From Hyphomicrobiales bacterium (lineage in GTDB: Bacteria > Pseudomonadota > Alphaproteobacteria > Rhizobiales > Methyloligellaceae): a stretch of DNA of 64,000 nucleotides. Of the stretch, positions 59,481 to 64,000 are shown piece by piece. The stretch covers positions 1 to 64,000 of the forward strand of contig JAJFHP010000036.1 in the NCBI GenBank assembly GCA_021775555.1, given 5' to 3'. A program made the position numbers and the translations under genes. The stretch's first letter is position 1, and each line of letters begins with the position of its first letter. Below the pieces are notes generated by a model. That model worked only from the letters and a program-made list of their open reading frames with translations, was not told where the DNA came from and did not search any database.

Positions 59481-60686
59481 CTACCCCTTCGCCTCACGCA
59501 CAAAATCCATAAACCGTTCAAACAGGTAGTGGCTGTCCTGCGGGCCGGGTGAGGCCTCCGGGTGATATTGCACCGAGAACACCGGTTTGCCCTTCAGGCG
59601 AAGGCCGCAGTTCGATCCATCGAACAGCGAGACATGGGTTTCTTCGAGCCCTTCTGGCAGGGAATCCCGGTCCACGGTGAAGCCGTGGTTCATGGAGGTG
59701 ATTTCCACCTTGCTTGTGGTGTGGTCCTTCACGGGATGATTGGCGCCGTGATGGCCCTGGTGCATTTTCGTGGTCTTTGCTCCGAGCGCCAGTGCCAGTA
59801 TCTGGTGGCCAAGACAAATGCCAAAGACGGGCAGGCCGCTGTCCACCAGCTTCTTGATTTCCGGCACCGCATATTCACCAGTGGCCGCCGGGTCGCCCGG
59901 ACCGTTTGAGAGAAAAATGCCATCGGGCTTGCGCGCAAGAACGTCTTCAGCGCTGGTGCTGGCCGGGACCACGGTCACCTTGCATCCGGCGCTGGCCAGG
60001 CAACGCAGGATGTTGCGCTTGAGGCCATAGTCGATTGCGACCACGTGGCATTCAGGACTTTCCTGACGACCGAAACCGTCTCCAAGCTTCCAGAGCGTTT
60101 CATCCCAGTCATAGCTCTGTCCGCAGGTGACGTCTTTGGCAAGATCGGCGCCTTCGATACCGGGCCAGCCTGCCGCTTCCTTTTTGAGCACATCCAAATC
60201 AAATTTGCCTGTGTCCTCGTGGGCAATGACGGCATTTGGCATGCCATTCTCGCGTATCCACGCGGTCAGCGCGCGCGTATCGACACCGCAGATGCCGATG
60301 ATACCGCGTGCTTTGAGCCAGTCATCGAGATGCTGAATGGCGCGGTAGTTGGATGGGTCGGTGACCGAGGCGCGCAGGATACAACCACGCACGCCAGATG
60401 AGGCCGCCAGGTTCGATGTTTCGATGTCATCCGGATTGGCGCCCACATTGCCGATATGGGGGAATGTGAAGGTGATAATTTGCCCGGCATAAGAGGGGTC
60501 GGTCAGGATTTCCTGATATCCGGTCATGGCGGTGTTGAAGCAAACCTCCCCGGCGGCATGACCGGTGGCGCCGATACCATGTCCTTCAATGACAGTCCCA
60601 GTTGAGAGAACAAGGACAGCTGTTCCCGTTTGACCGGGCCACGGGATCTGCGTTGTGTCCTGCATCTGTATGTTTGCTTCGCTCAT
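59481..60686 (-). CDS. carA: Carbamoyl-phosphate synthase small subunit
   Basis: GTAVLVLSTGTVIEGHGIGATGHAAGEVCFNTAMTGYQEILTDPSYAGQIITFTFPHIGN; class I amidotransferase GLPVFGICLGHQILALALG. Confidence 0.97.
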   Translation of the reverse strand: MSEANIQMQDTTQIPWPGQTGTAVLVLSTGTVIEGHGIGATGHAAGEVCFNTAMTGYQEILTDPSYAGQIITFTFPHIGNVGANPDDIETSNLAASSGVRGCILRASVTDPSNYRAIQHLDDWLKARGIIGICGVDTRALTAWIRENGMPNAVIAHEDTGKFDLDVLKKEAAGWPGIEGADLAKDVTCGQSYDWDETLWKLGDGFGRQESPECHVVAIDYGLKRNILRCLASAGCKVTVVPASTSAEDVLARKPDGIFLSNGPGDPAATGEYAVPEIKKLVDSGLPVFGICLGHQILALALGAKTTKMHQGHHGANHPVKDHTTSKVEITSMNHGFTVDRDSLPEGLEETHVSLFDGSNCGLRLKGKPVFSVQYHPEASPGPQDSHYLFERFMDFVREAKG

Positions 60687-60958
60687 CACAAATGCACCTC
60701 TAAATACACCCTTCAGGGGCCAATGGTTCATGTGTCAGGTCAGATGGACGTTGCTGGCCTAAACACATGCGTGGCCCATGGTGCGGTTCTGGTGGCAGCT
60801 AAATTGGCGGGACACTACGGGATGGGGACGGTTGGGTCAACAGCTACATAAGATTTATTCTGTATATAATTCAATATGTTAGCTTTAAGAAACGTGTTGC
60901 CTTTCGCGCCAGCCTTGGATTACCCTAGAGCGCGATTGCAAGTGCAAAATGAGATTCC

Positions 60959-61420
60959 ATGCGTGACGAGATCAACGAGGCCCTGAAGGCAGCGATCAAG
61001 CTGCAGGACAAACGTCGTATGTCCACTTTGCGGCTCATCAATGCAGCCATCAAGGACCGCGACATTGCCGCGCGTTCGAGCGACAAGAAATCCGTGTCCG
61101 ATAGCGAGGTCATGGAAATCCTGTCCAAGATGGTCAAGCAGCGCCACGAATCCATCAAGGTGTATACCGAGGGCGGGCGCCCGGAACTTGCCCAGCAGGA
61201 ACAGGAAGAAATCGACATCATCCAGACCTTCCTGCCCAAGCAGCTATCAGAAGAGGAAACCCACTCTGCTGTGCTTGCCCTGATGGATGAAATCGGCTGT
61301 GAGGGCCTGAAGGACATGGGCAAGACCATGGGTGCCCTGAAGGAGCGTTATACGGGCCAGATGGATTTCTCCATGGCCAGCCGTATCGTCAAGGAACAGA
61401 TCGCCGAACGCTGCGGTTAA
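60959..61420 (+). CDS. GatB/YqeY-domain protein
   Basis: MRDEINEALKAAIKLQDKRRMSTLRLINAAIKDRDIAARSSDKK...FLPKQLSEEE; divergent from carA. Confidence 0.93.
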   Translation: MRDEINEALKAAIKLQDKRRMSTLRLINAAIKDRDIAARSSDKKSVSDSEVMEILSKMVKQRHESIKVYTEGGRPELAQQEQEEIDIIQTFLPKQLSEEETHSAVLALMDEIGCEGLKDMGKTMGALKERYTGQMDFSMASRIVKEQIAERCG

Positions 61421-61459
61421 GTGGCTTTTAAAGCTTTTTTGTTTCCTGTGGTCCCTGCC

Positions 61460-62158
61460 TCAATAACCCTCGAAAACTGCAAAACCCGAAACCGGTTCGC
61501 GGTCTGTACGAAGGGTGTTTTCAGGTGCGTTTTCGTCCTCGTATCCAAGCGCCATGCCGCAAACCATTTCCTCGCTGTCGGGGATGTCGAGCACGTCCGT
61601 GACCACGCGGTGATATTGCACCCACGCGGCTTGCGGACAAGTGTGCAGACCAGCACCCCGCGCGGCAACCATGATGTTTTCCAGAAACATGCCATAGTCT
61701 AGCCAGCTGCCCTGCTCCATTACTTTTTCGATGGTGAAAATCAAGCCAACCGGAGCATCGAAGAACAGGTAATTTCGCCCGTGCTGCTTGTGGGTTTTCT
61801 CCCGCTCCCCTTTCTTGATACCAAGCAGGCCATAGAGGTCCCAGCCAACCTTTCGGCGTCGGGAGATGTAAGGCTCAGGAATTTCAGCCGGATAATATTT
61901 ATACGAATAGGCATGCTGGTCGGCTTGTGTGTCATGGGCATGGAGCACGGCCTTGCAGAGCTTGTCCTTGGCGGCGCCTGAAAGGACACGCACCTTCCAG
62001 GGCTGGGTATTGGTGCCGCTCGGCGCCTGGCTCGCCACTTCCAGCAGATGCTCGACCGTTTCACGCGGTACTGCTGTGGGCAGAAAGGCGCGTACCGAGC
62101 GCCGGCCCAATATTGCTTCGTCAACTGCATTCGCCATGTGATCTGCCCCCAGAGCCAT
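61460..62158 (-). CDS. Nitroreductase family protein
   Basis: AILGRRSVRAFLPTAVPRETVEHLLEVASQAPSGTNTQPWKVRVLSG; ENIMVAARGAGLHTCPQAAW. Confidence 0.92.
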   Translation of the reverse strand: MALGADHMANAVDEAILGRRSVRAFLPTAVPRETVEHLLEVASQAPSGTNTQPWKVRVLSGAAKDKLCKAVLHAHDTQADQHAYSYKYYPAEIPEPYISRRRKVGWDLYGLLGIKKGEREKTHKQHGRNYLFFDAPVGLIFTIEKVMEQGSWLDYGMFLENIMVAARGAGLHTCPQAAWVQYHRVVTDVLDIPDSEEMVCGMALGYEDENAPENTLRTDREPVSGFAVFEGY

Positions 62159-62364
62159 TCCTTTGCGCGAATTTGTAGCGCGGATCATCCAAAAAATCCC
62201 GGAAAGCTGCGAATAACGAGTCAAAACGGAAATAATGTGATGTACGTCACTTCGCAATAAGACAGTCAGACCCATTTTCAATGTCAGGCACACTGAACCT
62301 TTTGGGCCGGCAGCGCGACATACAGACAAGGCCCCGGAAGATGAACAGGACAGGGAGAAACGGG

Positions 62365-62763
62365 ATGACCCAGGCAAAGAACGCCAACCGGACTTTCATA
62401 CTGAAGGCGATGGTTTCAATGGCCGCCGCGGACGGGGATTTGCATGAGACTGAAATGGCGACGATCCGCACGATCTATGAGCGCATTACCGGCGAGAGGG
62501 TCAGTGCGGAAGACATCAACGCCGCACCCCATGACAGCCAGCCCTGGGACCTCACTTTTGCTGAAACATTGGCGGTCGCGCGCAACCAGCTCACACGTGA
62601 GTTGAAAGAGACGATCCTGAGCAGCGCTTACATGGTTTTGCTGGCCGATGGACGGGTCGGCGCGCGCGAGCGCAAAAAGCTGATGGATTTCGTCTCTGCC
62701 TTGAAGATCTCGGAGGTTCACCGCAGCATTATATTCGAGGATGTCGAGCGGACGCTGCATTAG
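62365..62763 (+). CDS. TerB-like protein (paralogue of 16501-16899)
   Basis: FILKAMVSMAAADGDLHETEMATIRTIYERITGERVSAEDIN...ETILSSAYMVLLADGRVGARERKKLMDF. Confidence 0.75.
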   Translation: MTQAKNANRTFILKAMVSMAAADGDLHETEMATIRTIYERITGERVSAEDINAAPHDSQPWDLTFAETLAVARNQLTRELKETILSSAYMVLLADGRVGARERKKLMDFVSALKISEVHRSIIFEDVERTLH

Positions 62764-62802
62764 GAAGAAGCCAACTGCCGAAGTGGACAGTCCGGCATTG
62801 AT

Positions 62803-64000
62803 TTAGCCGGACGATTCCAGGGGCTCGTTGGTTTTTGGCGTCACATTCGTCTTCTCGGGCTGAACGTCTGCCAATTTTACCAGGGCCTTGAGAACTTGGG
62901 CGCTGGCTTCAGGAGAGAGATCCGATGCCGCGGCCACATCCCTCAGCGTTTGCAGTACCCGGACAGTCGGCGCGTCGGCCGGGGTGGGTTGCGCCTGGAT
63001 TTCCTCTACATCCAGTTCCGCATTTGGCTTTGGGCGCCCATACAGAAAGCCCTGCACATATTCGCAACTGCGATCACGCAAAAAGGTCTCCTGCGAGGAA
63101 TGCTCGATACCCTCGGCAGTGATGGAGATATTGAGCGCACGGCCCAGATCCAGGATCGATGAGATGATTTTCTTGATCTTCGGATTGTCATCCATGTTCT
63201 TGATGAATGTGCGGTCGATCTTGATCTTGTCGAAGGGGAACCGCCACAAGTGCGCGAGGCTCGAATAGCCGGTGCCAAAATCATCCATGGCAATGCGGAC
63301 ACCCATGCTTTTCAGCGCGGTGAGACTTGCCAGTGCATGCTGGGGATCATTGAACAGGAGCGATTCCGTAATCTCGAGTTCAAGTCTGTGCGGTTCCAGA
63401 CCACTGTCTTTCAGCGCATCGCCCACTACCTTCACAACGCGGTCGTTCTTGAACTGTGCGGGTGACAAGTTTACGGCGATCCTCTCGCCACTGCTCCATT
63501 TCACAGCGTCCTTACAGGCTTGTTGGAGGACCCATTCGCCCAGCTGGTCAATGAGGCCTGTATCCTCCGCGACAGGAATGAAAGCGTCAGGTTGGATCTG
63601 GCCTTTTTGAGGGTGGTTCCAGCGTACAAGCGCTTCGTAAGCATCAACCTTTCTGGTCTCGAGGTTCATCTGTGGCTGATAGTGAACCTCCAGCTCGCAA
63701 TTCTGTAGCGCCTTGGCCAGGTCAACTTCGAGTTCGCGCCGCTCCCGGACCTTTTCATGCATGCCGATTTCATAGAAACGGAAGCCGTGACGACCCTCTG
63801 CCTTGGCATTGTACATGGCCAGGTCAGCCGATTTTGTCAGATCTACAGCTGTTTCCCCGTCATTCGGCGCAATCGCGATACCGATGCAGGCGCCGCAGGG
63901 AATGAAGCGGTCATCGATATTCACAAACGTGTTGAGCTTGTCGCACAGGGCCTCCGCCAATTGCTCAATTTCAGTCTTCGCGCGGCCCGGGCGGCACAGA
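62803..64000 (-). CDS. GGDEF-EAL domain protein (5' end beyond window)
   Basis: EAL domain: ELEVHYQPQMNLETRKVDAYEALVRW, DDFGTGYSSLAHLWRFPFDKIKIDRTFI; upstream GGDEF tail (GIAIAPNDGETAVDLTKSADLAMYNAKAEGRHGFRFYE). Frame stays open to the window edge upstream of the ATG at 63960. Confidence 0.93.
   Translation of the reverse strand, partial: LCRPGRAKTEIEQLAEALCDKLNTFVNIDDRFIPCGACIGIAIAPNDGETAVDLTKSADLAMYNAKAEGRHGFRFYEIGMHEKVRERRELEVDLAKALQNCELEVHYQPQMNLETRKVDAYEALVRWNHPQKGQIQPDAFIPVAEDTGLIDQLGEWVLQQACKDAVKWSSGERIAVNLSPAQFKNDRVVKVVGDALKDSGLEPHRLELEITESLLFNDPQHALASLTALKSMGVRIAMDDFGTGYSSLAHLWRFPFDKIKIDRTFIKNMDDNPKIKKIISSILDLGRALNISITAEGIEHSSQETFLRDRSCEYVQGFLYGRPKPNAELDVEEIQAQPTPADAPTVRVLQTLRDVAAASDLSPEASAQVLKALVKLADVQPEKTNVTPKTNEPLESSG

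Overview
Chromosomal segment of an alphaproteobacterium. I infer this from family content (three DUF2336 genes, an ELM1-family gene, a phasin, PdhS-like kinase sequence, an A73-type tRNA-His) and from Irr-like boxes. Coding is dense and ordinary in character: about 55 supported CDSs, one tRNA, three clear intrinsic terminators and several operator-like palindromes. I saw no CRISPR array, rRNA, transposase or phage gene. The most interesting regions are: (1) an iron island at 18.0-22.7 kb (bfd-bfr, an Fe3+ ABC binding protein and permease with no ATPase in the window, and a Cys-rich 178-aa ORF between them), with two perfect TTAGAA-N3-TTCTAA palindromes upstream of the binding protein, a near-perfect one upstream of bfr, and an internal terminator; (2) a five-gene block at 30.3-34.4 kb (SDR, acyl-CoA dehydrogenase, APH-like kinase, DUF6285, carbonic anhydrase) resembling the levulinate/4-hydroxyacyl-CoA (Lva) pathway; (3) a secreted protein with a phospholipase A2-like CxxHDxCY motif and a Cys-rich tail; (4) three tandem DUF2336 paralogues; (5) a BcsS-like / pseudo-receiver / small membrane protein locus sharing an AT-rich palindromic motif; (6) an orphan PotD-like binding protein directly downstream of an AsmA gene; (7) divergent PepSY genes flanking a two-component system and a cytochrome b561. 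All product names come from reading translated sequence by eye; no database search was run.
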